Of a stretch of DNA of 55,345 bases, positions 1 to 7,131 are shown in pieces; position 1 is the first letter of the stretch, and each line of letters starts with the position of its first letter. The stretch spans positions 1-55,345 of the forward strand of contig CAYRJD010000049.1 in assembly GCA_964424585.1 (NCBI GenBank). Reading direction: 5' to 3'. Both the position numbers and the translations under genes were made by a program. Under the pieces are notes generated by a model. It was given only the letters and a program-made list of their open reading frames with translations. It did no database searches and was not told where the DNA came from. The stretch comes from CAYRJD01 sp964424585 (GTDB taxonomy: Bacteria > Actinomycetota > Acidimicrobiia > Acidimicrobiales > Poriferisodalaceae).

Positions 1-2
1 CG

Positions 3-1421
3 GGCTCTCGAACATCGAGCAACGGCACGTCGACGTCGACGTTCGGTGCGTCGAGACGTGAGGCGCACGACGCGTCTGCGTTCTACGAGCGCTTCGACGC
101 GCCTGCGTTGTCGGGCGACGCGACCGTCAACCGAGGCCCCGAGGCCGACCGAAAACTAGACGCGCTCGCGGCCCACCCGTGCATCCACCACGACGCCTGC
201 GACATGCGCGAGGTGCCCGACAGCTCGGTCGCTCTGGTGGTCACCTCACCGCCGTATTTCGTCGGCAAGGAGTACGAGCTGGCGGTCGCGGACGGCGACG
301 ACATTCCATACAGCTACGCCGACTACCTACAGATGCTGGCATCGGTGTTCGCCGAGTGCGGCCGCAAGCTCGAGGCTGGCGGTCGCATCGCCATCAACGT
401 CGCCAACCTGGGCCGCCGCCCCTACCGCAGCCTGTCGGCCGACGTCATCGGCATCTTGAGCAGCCTGGGTTTGTTGCTGCGCGGCGAGATCGTGTGGCGC
501 AAGGGCAAGGGCGCGAACGGGTCGTGCGCGTGGGGTTCGTTTGCCAGCGCCGCCAACCCGACGCTGCGTGACACCAGCGAGCGAGTGATCGTGGCGAGCA
601 AGGGTCGCTTCGACCGGGCGCTCTCGCCTGCCGAGCGCGAGCAGCGGGGCATGCCGCACGTGAACTCGATTACCGCCGATGAGTTCATGGAGGCCACTCT
701 CGACATCTGGGACATCGGGCCCGAGAGCGCGACGCGCCTGGACCATCCCGCGCCGTTTCCGGTCGAGCTGCCCCGACGGTTGATCGAGCTGTTCACCTAC
801 GTCGACGACTTGGTGCTCGATCCGTTCATGGGTTCCGGCACGACGCTGGTGGCTGCCGAGCTGGCCGGACGTCGCGGCGTCGGCTACGACACGCACGCCG
901 GCTACGTAGACGCCGCTCGCCAGCGGCTGGCCGACGTGCGAGCTGGCGGACAAACTGGCGCAGGCACAGTGCAGCCGCGCAGCTCGGCAACCAAAACCGC
1001 CGCCGAGCTGCTAGCCGACAGCGGCTTCGTCGTCGAAGCGAAAAACGTTCGCCTGCGAGGCGGGGGAGTGTCCTTCACGTTCGCCGCCGTCGACACGAAG
1101 GGGGGTCGCTGGTGGGTCGAAGTGGTCGGCAGCTACGCGCTCACCAAGTCGGGTCTAGCTCGCAGCGAGACCGCGCAGAGCGTCGTCGCCAAGGCGGCGG
1201 TGCTCGCCAGCCGACGACCCGACGACCGGCTGTTGGTGCTGACGGCCGACGAGCCCGGCGGGGCCGGTGCGAGCGACGCGATGCTGCGATCGGTTGGCCC
1301 GACGGCGATCTTCGACGTCATCGGGCTCACCGACGCCGCGAGCCATGAACGTCTAGCCGCATACGCGAACGGTGCGACCGAGCCGTTGGCTGGCTACTGG
1401 CCAGCCAAGCCCGGCAGCTAG
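3..1421 (+). CDS. Site-specific DNA methyltransferase (N4-cytosine/N6-adenine type), 5' end outside window
   Basis: Transfers a methyl group from SAM to an exocyclic amino group in DNA. The catalytic motif TSPPYF is at about residues 46-51, counted from an internal TTG at 108. The SAM-binding motif DPFMGSGTT is at about 238-246. This order (catalytic motif first) is that of beta-class amino-methyltransferases. The frame stays open to the window edge, and a conserved-looking FYERFDAP segment lies upstream of the TTG at 108, so the true start is probably outside the window. After the methyltransferase core comes a tail of about 150 residues (WWVEVVGSYALTKSGL region) that is not part of the catalytic fold. 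No restriction endonuclease or specificity gene follows, which suggests an orphan methylase, although upstream is unseen. The stop TAG directly abuts the stop of the convergent alaX gene. Confidence 0.85.
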   Translation, partial: GSRTSSNGTSTSTFGASRREAHDASAFYERFDAPALSGDATVNRGPEADRKLDALAAHPCIHHDACDMREVPDSSVALVVTSPPYFVGKEYELAVADGDDIPYSYADYLQMLASVFAECGRKLEAGGRIAINVANLGRRPYRSLSADVIGILSSLGLLLRGEIVWRKGKGANGSCAWGSFASAANPTLRDTSERVIVASKGRFDRALSPAEREQRGMPHVNSITADEFMEATLDIWDIGPESATRLDHPAPFPVELPRRLIELFTYVDDLVLDPFMGSGTTLVAAELAGRRGVGYDTHAGYVDAARQRLADVRAGGQTGAGTVQPRSSATKTAAELLADSGFVVEAKNVRLRGGGVSFTFAAVDTKGGRWWVEVVGSYALTKSGLARSETAQSVVAKAAVLASRRPDDRLLVLTADEPGGAGASDAMLRSVGPTAIFDVIGLTDAASHERLAAYANGATEPLAGYWPAKPGS

Positions 1422-2183
1422 CTACGCGTCGTGCACCGCCATGCGCAGCCGCTTGTTGCCCTTGCCCTTCGACTCGGTCTTGAGCAGCTCAAAGCGTCCC
1501 ACCTCGGCGGTGCTCGCGACGTGCGTGCCGCCGTCGGCTTGCTTGTCTAAGCCCACGATGTCGACCACTCGTATGCGCGCAATGCTCTCGGGAATCAAGT
1601 TGACCTTGGTGCGAATCAAGTCTTCATCGGCCAGCGCTTCGACACGATCGAGGTAGCTGACTTCGATCGGATAGTCGGTGGCGATCGCCTCGTTGACCAG
1701 CCGCACGATGTCTTGCGCGAAGCCCTCCGGCAGCGGATCGAACTCGAAATCCATGCGAGCCGCCAGCGGCGTCATGTTGCCGCCGGTAACCGACTTGCCC
1801 CAGGTGTTGTAGATCACTCCGCACAGCACGTGCAGCATCGTGTGGGTGCGCATCAGCTGATGCCGTCGCTCCCAGTCCAGCTCGCACTCCACCGCGTCGC
1901 CAGCCGCCAGCGGCGCGACGTCGTCGCCGCTCGCGGCCACCGTGTGCCACACCGCGTCGCCCCGCTTGACGACGTCGGTTACCGAAAACGTTGCGTTGTC
2001 AGACGCGCGCGTAATCGTGCCAGTGTCGTGCGGCTGGCCGCCTCCGGTGGCGTAGAAGATGGTCGTATCGAGCGCCACGTTTGCGGTGGCACCGTTTGCG
2101 CCGTCGTCGCCGAGCGCGACCACTTCGGTGGCCAGGTGCTTGGCGTAGGCGTCGTCTAGGTAGAGCAGCTGGGTGTTGGTCAT
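1422..2183 (-). CDS. alaX: Alanyl-tRNA editing protein, AlaX family
   Basis: A free-standing editing domain that hydrolyses misacylated Ser- or Gly-tRNA(Ala) in the cytoplasm. The 253-residue length matches AlaX proteins carrying the glycine-rich N-terminal half (YATGGGQPHDTG near residue 50) plus the editing core. The first zinc-binding pair is present as HTMLH (HxxxH). The second motif, normally CxxxH as in CGGTH, reads DGGTH here, so aspartate replaces the usual cysteine; the following THVASTAEVG is otherwise conserved. The ATG is 7 bases downstream of a TAGCGT -10 box, which implies a leaderless mRNA. It diverges from the EEP-family gene at 2222 and converges on the methyltransferase with no gap. 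Confidence 0.88.
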   Translation of the reverse strand: MTNTQLLYLDDAYAKHLATEVVALGDDGANGATANVALDTTIFYATGGGQPHDTGTITRASDNATFSVTDVVKRGDAVWHTVAASGDDVAPLAAGDAVECELDWERRHQLMRTHTMLHVLCGVIYNTWGKSVTGGNMTPLAARMDFEFDPLPEGFAQDIVRLVNEAIATDYPIEVSYLDRVEALADEDLIRTKVNLIPESIARIRVVDIVGLDKQADGGTHVASTAEVGRFELLKTESKGKGNKRLRMAVHDA

Positions 2184-2221
2184 GTGCCGAACGCTACGCG
2201 CTTCGCCGTTACCGTGACCCG
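2184..2221. promoter_or_regulatory. 38-bp divergent promoter, alaX / EEP gene
   Basis: The whole intergenic region is 38 bp. On the minus strand TAGCGT (complement of 2191-2196) is followed by 7 bases and the alaX ATG. On the plus strand TACCGT (2210-2215) is followed by 6 bases and the ATG at 2222. Both match the actinobacterial TANNNT -10 consensus at a spacing that would start transcription at or beside the start codon. There is no Shine-Dalgarno sequence on either side. Any -35 element of one gene would lie over the promoter of the other. Confidence 0.55.
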
Positions 2222-3010
2222 ATGCGCATCGTTACGTGGAACGTGTGGGCCAGATTTGGCGACGACCCACAGAGCCGTCAAGAGCCGATCGCGCGCACCC
2301 TCGAAGCGCTCGATGCCGACGTGATCTGCTTACAGGAAACCTACGTGACCGAGGACGGCGACGACCAAGCCGCCAGGCTCGCGCGGCGTCTGGGCATGAA
2401 CCACCAGAGCGTCGACATCGAGCTAAACCGCAACCGCTGGGGCATGGGCAACGCGATTTTGGCGCGTGGCGAGATCGGCGAGTTTGCCGAGCATTCGCTC
2501 GCGGTGGGCGACCAGGCGAAGCGTCGCACCGCGCTCGCCGCGAAGGTCGGCCACAAACAGCACAAGGTGAGCGTCATCTGCACGCACCTCGACCACCACT
2601 TCGCCCACTCGGCCCTGCGAGAAACCCAAGTGCGGCGGCTGTGTGGGCTTGTGAGAGACCTGCGCGACCCGAACGGCTACCCCGTGATCTTGGCGGGCGA
2701 CTTGAACTCGGTAGCCAGCTCAGACGAAATTCGCTTGCTCACCGGCGAGCGGCCTCCGCCGGTAGCCGACTTGATCATGAATGACGCGTGGCCGCAGCGC
2801 AGCGTCGAGCCGGGCTTCACGTGGTGCGCGACCAACCCGCACCTCGCCCAAGCGATGTATCCGAATCGGCGCATCGACTACGTGTTTATCGAGTGCCCGC
2901 GCAACGTGCCGCTGGGCAACGTCCAACAGGTCCAGCTGGCGGGCAACGAACCGGTCGACGGCGTGACGCCGTCAGATCACTACGCGGTGGTGGTCGACCT
3001 GGTCGACTAG
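2222..3010 (+). CDS. Endonuclease/exonuclease/phosphatase (EEP) family protein
   Basis: A 262-residue EEP-fold phosphodiesterase. The expected metal and catalytic motifs are in order: N-terminal MRIVTWNVW (Asn), ICLQET (Glu), VICTHLDHH (His), LAGDLNS (Asp/Asn), RRIDYVF (Asp) and SDHYAVV (terminal Asp-His pair). Members cleave DNA, phosphoinositides or sphingomyelin; the sequence does not say which. There is no signal peptide, so it is probably cytoplasmic. The reading frame is open further upstream, but similarity to the fold begins at this ATG, which also has a TACCGT -10 box 6 bases before it. Its stop TAG overlaps the stop of convergent pafBC in the shared palindrome CTAG. Confidence 0.85.
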   Translation: MRIVTWNVWARFGDDPQSRQEPIARTLEALDADVICLQETYVTEDGDDQAARLARRLGMNHQSVDIELNRNRWGMGNAILARGEIGEFAEHSLAVGDQAKRRTALAAKVGHKQHKVSVICTHLDHHFAHSALRETQVRRLCGLVRDLRDPNGYPVILAGDLNSVASSDEIRLLTGERPPPVADLIMNDAWPQRSVEPGFTWCATNPHLAQAMYPNRRIDYVFIECPRNVPLGNVQQVQLAGNEPVDGVTPSDHYAVVVDLVD

Positions 3011-5181
3011 CTCGCGGACTGGGCAGCTTGGTCGTCGTAGCGAGCCAACATCGCAGCAGCTAGCGCGCCCGGCGCTGCGAGAAACTCAGCTGGCAGCTCG
3101 TGCGCGTTCACGACCGAGTCGGGTCGCGCCAGCAGCGCCATGATGCGGGCGAAGATCAGCGGCGAACGCAGGTGATACGTCGCGGTAATCGTCGGCTCGG
3201 GTTCGTCGCTCGCGTCGATGGCGACGGCCGGGTACTTCTCGATGCGCCACAGATCGGCTTTCGGGTAGGTGAGGGTGACAGCCGCGCCGCCGCTCCAGTC
3301 GCTGAACGCTGCGTCGATGTCGCCATCTGTGAGCGGCTCGGTGAACGTGGTGCCGGCGTCGTGCAGCTCTTCGATACGTTCGAGACGAAGCGGCCGCAAG
3401 CGCGGCACACCCGAAGCGTTCGGTGCGTCGCGCGTGCGCACGACGACGTACCAGTAGCCCCAGCGCTTGTGCAGCGCGAGCGGCTCGATGGTCAGCTCGA
3501 CCTCGGTGTCGCTCGAGCTCTCCCAGTAGCGCACGTGGAGCACCAGCTGTTGCGTGATCGCGTCTTGAAGTTCGGCGTGCCACTTCGTCGACGCCGGCTC
3601 GGCCGAAAACCTGAGCTGGTTGCCGAACGCCGCGTCGAGCTTGGCGACCGCAGATGCGAGCGCGCCGTTGGGGTCGATGCCAGGTAGCTCCAGCGCCAGG
3701 TGTCCCACCATCAACGTCGACAACACTTCCATGCCGGTCAGCCCGATCGGCTCAGCGATCGCGCTGTCCGCGTCGGGCACCAGGTAGACGCCGGTGCCGT
3801 CGCCGGGGTCGGTCAAGTCTTCGGTGAAGTGCGGCGATGCGGTGGGTTGTGCGTAGTCCTCATCAGACATCACCGTGAACCCGGTCTGCGCGAACCCGTC
3901 GGTGGATGGGTCGCGCACCTCCCACGCCATCGCTCGGTACAACAGGTCGTGCAGCGTCTTGACGGGCACACCGAACTCGCGCGAGATGTCAGCCAGCGCG
4001 ATGCGCTCTTGTCTGGTAGCGAACGCCCACGGCACAATCGCCAGCACCAGTGCAACTTGTTCGTCAATCGACAGCGGCTTGGCAGCGTCGTCGGTTTGAG
4101 TCCCGCTAGGCGCGCCAGTCGTGGGTGCGGCAGTCTGGGCACCGCTGGCGTGCTCGGCGGGGTTGGCGGGCGCGTCGGGGGGCGGTGCCTCCACGGGCGA
4201 GCCCAACTCGCTGGCGGCCACGTCGGCGAGCCAGGCCGTCACTTCGCTCACGAGTGCGGGAGGCTCGGTGAGCACAGCGCCCGCGCCTAGCTCGACCAAC
4301 CAGTCACGCAGCGCCTGTGAGCTGCGCACCTCGAACCCAAACTCAACGGTGCCGTCGGGGAGAACCTGCTCGTGCGTGGCGCTGGCACCCAGTCGCTCGC
4401 GCGCGATAACCACACGGTCGGCGTCGACTCTCAGCACCGCCGCGTGGTCGTCGCCGAACGCGAACTCCCAGGGGTGTCGAGGCAGCATCGCATCCGCGTC
4501 GACCTCGTGGGCGTCGGTGAACTCGAAGGTGTCACCAAGCTTGGTAGCCGCCGCGCCGGTGCCGTCGATGCGGTCGGCTCTGAACGTCTTGATCATGTCG
4601 CCGTCGAGCGCGAAGAAGTAGTTGTGCCCCGCCTGGCGCTTGATGGCGACAGGCTCGACCGTGCGCGCGCCTTTACCGTCGTAGGCGAAGGTGAGCCGCC
4701 GTCGCTCGTACACCGCACGAGCGATGATCGGCACGGCCTCGCTCAGCTCGATGCGAACGTGGGGCCCCGACCCGTCGGCGACCGAAATGCCTGCCGTCAG
4801 CTTCGCGACGCCGGTGGTATCGCTGTGCTCGCCGGTGGTGATGTGCCGCTCGGCCAGGCGCAAGGCGGCCTTCTCGGCGCGCGTAAAATCAACAGGGTTA
4901 CGCAGTGCGATGTCGTCGGGATTGATGATGTAGGTCACCGCACCCGCGTCGGCAGCCGTGGACCCGCGAACATGATCGGTGGTCATGACAATGCCGAGCG
5001 ACTCCAGGTCGGCTCTGTCGCGGCGGAACTTCTTGCGGGCCGCTTCGAGGTTGTTGATGTCGTAGAGGCCCGACTCTCGCGCGATGTCTGCCAGCGTGCG
5101 CCCTCGGCGGGCGCGTAGCAGAAACATGATCAGCGCGGTGAGCCGCTCTTCGGGCGGAGGAGCGGAAGTGGCAGGCACCAA
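3007..5181 (-). CDS. pafBC: Fused PafB-PafC transcriptional regulator (two HTH-WYL units)
   Basis: A WYL-domain activator that in actinobacteria drives a RecA/LexA-independent DNA-damage response, often as separate PafB and PafC proteins. Here 724 residues carry both: an N-terminal winged HTH (about 10-75), a first WYL domain (about 145-220), a Pro/Ala-rich linker (about 325-375), a second HTH (about 380-440) and a second WYL domain (about 560-640, KRWGYWYVV). Single-polypeptide PafBC is known in some actinobacteria. The start is TTG at 5181 or GTG at 5178; a TACATT -10 box lies 6 or 9 bases upstream, so the mRNA is probably leaderless. It diverges from glpD. No proteasome or Pup genes are in the window. 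Confidence 0.85.
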   Translation of the reverse strand: MVPATSAPPPEERLTALIMFLLRARRGRTLADIARESGLYDINNLEAARKKFRRDRADLESLGIVMTTDHVRGSTAADAGAVTYIINPDDIALRNPVDFTRAEKAALRLAERHITTGEHSDTTGVAKLTAGISVADGSGPHVRIELSEAVPIIARAVYERRRLTFAYDGKGARTVEPVAIKRQAGHNYFFALDGDMIKTFRADRIDGTGAAATKLGDTFEFTDAHEVDADAMLPRHPWEFAFGDDHAAVLRVDADRVVIARERLGASATHEQVLPDGTVEFGFEVRSSQALRDWLVELGAGAVLTEPPALVSEVTAWLADVAASELGSPVEAPPPDAPANPAEHASGAQTAAPTTGAPSGTQTDDAAKPLSIDEQVALVLAIVPWAFATRQERIALADISREFGVPVKTLHDLLYRAMAWEVRDPSTDGFAQTGFTVMSDEDYAQPTASPHFTEDLTDPGDGTGVYLVPDADSAIAEPIGLTGMEVLSTLMVGHLALELPGIDPNGALASAVAKLDAAFGNQLRFSAEPASTKWHAELQDAITQQLVLHVRYWESSSDTEVELTIEPLALHKRWGYWYVVVRTRDAPNASGVPRLRPLRLERIEELHDAGTTFTEPLTDGDIDAAFSDWSGGAAVTLTYPKADLWRIEKYPAVAIDASDEPEPTITATYHLRSPLIFARIMALLARPDSVVNAHELPAEFLAAPGALAAAMLARYDDQAAQSAS

Positions 5182-5245
5182 GTTGCGAATGTAGCGAGCG
5201 CCGCGGGCAACCGGCTGCGAACACGGGCGTTCCTAGGCTCCGGTC
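5182..5245. promoter_or_regulatory. Divergent promoters of pafBC and glpD
   Basis: On the minus strand TACATT (complement of 5188-5193) lies 6 bases before the TTG of pafBC. On the plus strand TAGGCT (5234-5239) lies 6 bases before the GTG of glpD. Neither start has a purine-rich ribosome-binding site. Both genes are therefore predicted to give leaderless transcripts. Confidence 0.5.
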
Positions 5246-7105
5246 GTGGCTTCGGCGCGAACCAGCCGCCCAGCGGCCCCACCGGCGGCTGCGCCCGAGC
5301 ACGGCTCCGAGCTTGACCCCGAGCGACGAGCAGCCAGCTTGGCGTGGCTCGCATACAACCAGGTCGACGTGCTGGTCATCGGCGGCGGCGTGACCGGAGC
5401 GGGCTGCGCGCTCGACGCAGCCAGCCGGGGTTTGAGCGTCGCGCTGGTCGAGCAGCGCGACCTGGCCTCCGGCACTTCGAGCAGGTCGAGCAAGCTCATC
5501 CACGGCGGACTGCGCTACCTAGAGCAGATGCGCTTCGGGCTGGTCGCCGAAGCCCTCGCCGAGCGCACGCTCCAGGTCAACCGCATTGCGCCGCACCTGG
5601 TTCAGCCGATGCCGTTCGTGCTGCCGTTGACGAGCGGCGAAGGCCAGCCGCTGACCGCGACGCGCGCGCTGGTGAGGCGGGCGTACGTCGGCGCTGGCGT
5701 GGCGCTGTACTCGGCGCTAGCCGAGGTGAGCGAGGGCGTGGCTCGCTGGCGTGGCAAACGCAGCATTAGGCCGCTGGCGAGGTCGCGCCACTTGGGCGCG
5801 GCGCAGGTGCGCGCCGTTGCCCCCACGCTCGCTGGGTCGATGAACCGGGGCGGCGTGCTGTTCTTCGACGCCAGCGTGGACGATGCCCGCCACACGCTGG
5901 CCGTCGCCCGCACCGCGGCCAGCTACGGCGCGCACGTGCTGTCGTCGGTTCGAGTGACCGAGCTGCTTGTCGAACACGACGCGGTCGTCGGCGCGCTCGC
6001 GGTGGACGTCGAGACCGGAGCCCACCTGACGCTGCGAGCAAAATGCGTGGTGAACGCCACCGGGGTTTGGACCGACGACGTGGCGCAGATGGCGCCCGGT
6101 CAGCGTCCGACGCATCGCACGCTGCGCGCCTCAAAGGGCGTTCACCTGGTGCTGCGAGCCGACCGCCTCAAGCTGCGCGCGGGGCTGGTTGTGCCGACGC
6201 CTTCGAGCGTGCTGTTCGTCATTCCGTGGGGCACGCAGCGACGCCACGTCATCGTCGGCACAACCGACACGCCGTACCGCCTGAGCCGAGCGCATCCGGC
6301 GGCCAGCGGCGGCGACGTCGACTACTTGTTGGCGCGCCTCAACGCGGTGCTGCGCGAGCCCGTGAGCGCCGCCGACGTTTGCGGGATATACGCGGGGCTG
6401 CGGCCGCTGGTGGCTGGCGACAGCGCCGAGACCACCAAGCTCAGCCGAACTCACAAGGTCACCCACACGACGAAGGGGCTCGTTTCGGTGGCGGGCGGGA
6501 AGTACACGACCTACCGCGCGATGGCGCAAGACGCGATCGATGCAGCAGTGCGCGACGCGCACCTCGTGGCGCCGCCGTCGGGCACGAAACACGTGGCGCT
6601 GGTGGGCTCGCGCCGCTACAGCCGGCTGGGTGCCGGAGCTGCCACCCAGCTCGTCGCCGAGCTAGCCAACAACGAGGCAGTTGCGCCCAACGTGTCCGAG
6701 TCGACCCTGCGCCACCTGGTTGCTCGACACGGCGATGAGGCCGAGGCCGTGGTGAACTTGATCGCCAACGACTCGCAGCTAGCCGAGCCGCTGATGGCGG
6801 GCCACGCGTACGTGCGCGCCGAGGTGGTGCACGCGGCCAGAGCCGAAGGTGCGCTCCACCTAGACGACGTGCTCACGCGGCGCACGCGGCTGTCGATCGA
6901 GTCGCCCGACCGGGCGCTCGGGGCTGGTGCGTTGGCCGCGCAACTCATGGCTGCCGAGCTGGGCTGGAGCGACGAGCGTGCGGCCGACGAAGTGGCTCGC
7001 TACGCGGCCAGGGTGGAAGCGGAGCGCGCTAGCCAGCGAGCGGCTAGCGACGAAGCGGCCGACGCGGTGCGGCTGTCTGCGCCCGACTCACGGGCGGGGC
7101 ACTAA
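5246..7105 (+). CDS. glpD: FAD-dependent glycerol-3-phosphate dehydrogenase
   Basis: Oxidises sn-glycerol-3-phosphate to dihydroxyacetone phosphate, passing electrons to quinone at the inner face of the membrane. The 619-residue protein has the dinucleotide-binding motif VIGGGVTGAG at about 44-53, the family signature SGTSSRSSKLIHGGLRY shortly after, a TKGLVSVAGGKYTTYR segment mid-protein, and the C-terminal helical domain typical of GlpD (EGALHLDDVLTRRTR). The N-terminus has about 30 extra Ala/Pro-rich residues before the FAD domain. GTG is chosen because TAGGCT sits 6 bases upstream and the frame gives the full domain. No glycerol kinase or facilitator is adjacent. Confidence 0.9.
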   Translation: MASARTSRPAAPPAAAPEHGSELDPERRAASLAWLAYNQVDVLVIGGGVTGAGCALDAASRGLSVALVEQRDLASGTSSRSSKLIHGGLRYLEQMRFGLVAEALAERTLQVNRIAPHLVQPMPFVLPLTSGEGQPLTATRALVRRAYVGAGVALYSALAEVSEGVARWRGKRSIRPLARSRHLGAAQVRAVAPTLAGSMNRGGVLFFDASVDDARHTLAVARTAASYGAHVLSSVRVTELLVEHDAVVGALAVDVETGAHLTLRAKCVVNATGVWTDDVAQMAPGQRPTHRTLRASKGVHLVLRADRLKLRAGLVVPTPSSVLFVIPWGTQRRHVIVGTTDTPYRLSRAHPAASGGDVDYLLARLNAVLREPVSAADVCGIYAGLRPLVAGDSAETTKLSRTHKVTHTTKGLVSVAGGKYTTYRAMAQDAIDAAVRDAHLVAPPSGTKHVALVGSRRYSRLGAGAATQLVAELANNEAVAPNVSESTLRHLVARHGDEAEAVVNLIANDSQLAEPLMAGHAYVRAEVVHAARAEGALHLDDVLTRRTRLSIESPDRALGAGALAAQLMAAELGWSDERAADEVARYAARVEAERASQRAASDEAADAVRLSAPDSRAGH

Positions 7106-7131
7106 CGGGTCGGTGCGGGCGGGGGACTAAC
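7091..7131. repeat. Direct repeat spanning both convergent stop codons
   Basis: Two 16-bp copies, 7091-7106 and 7116-7131, read CGGGCGGGSACTAAC-like and differ at one position (CGGGCGGGGCACTAAC versus CGGGCGGGGGACTAAC). The first carries the TAA of glpD. The second carries, on the other strand, the TAG of the molybdopterin subunit gene. It looks like a local duplication that fixed both gene ends. Confidence 0.6.
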
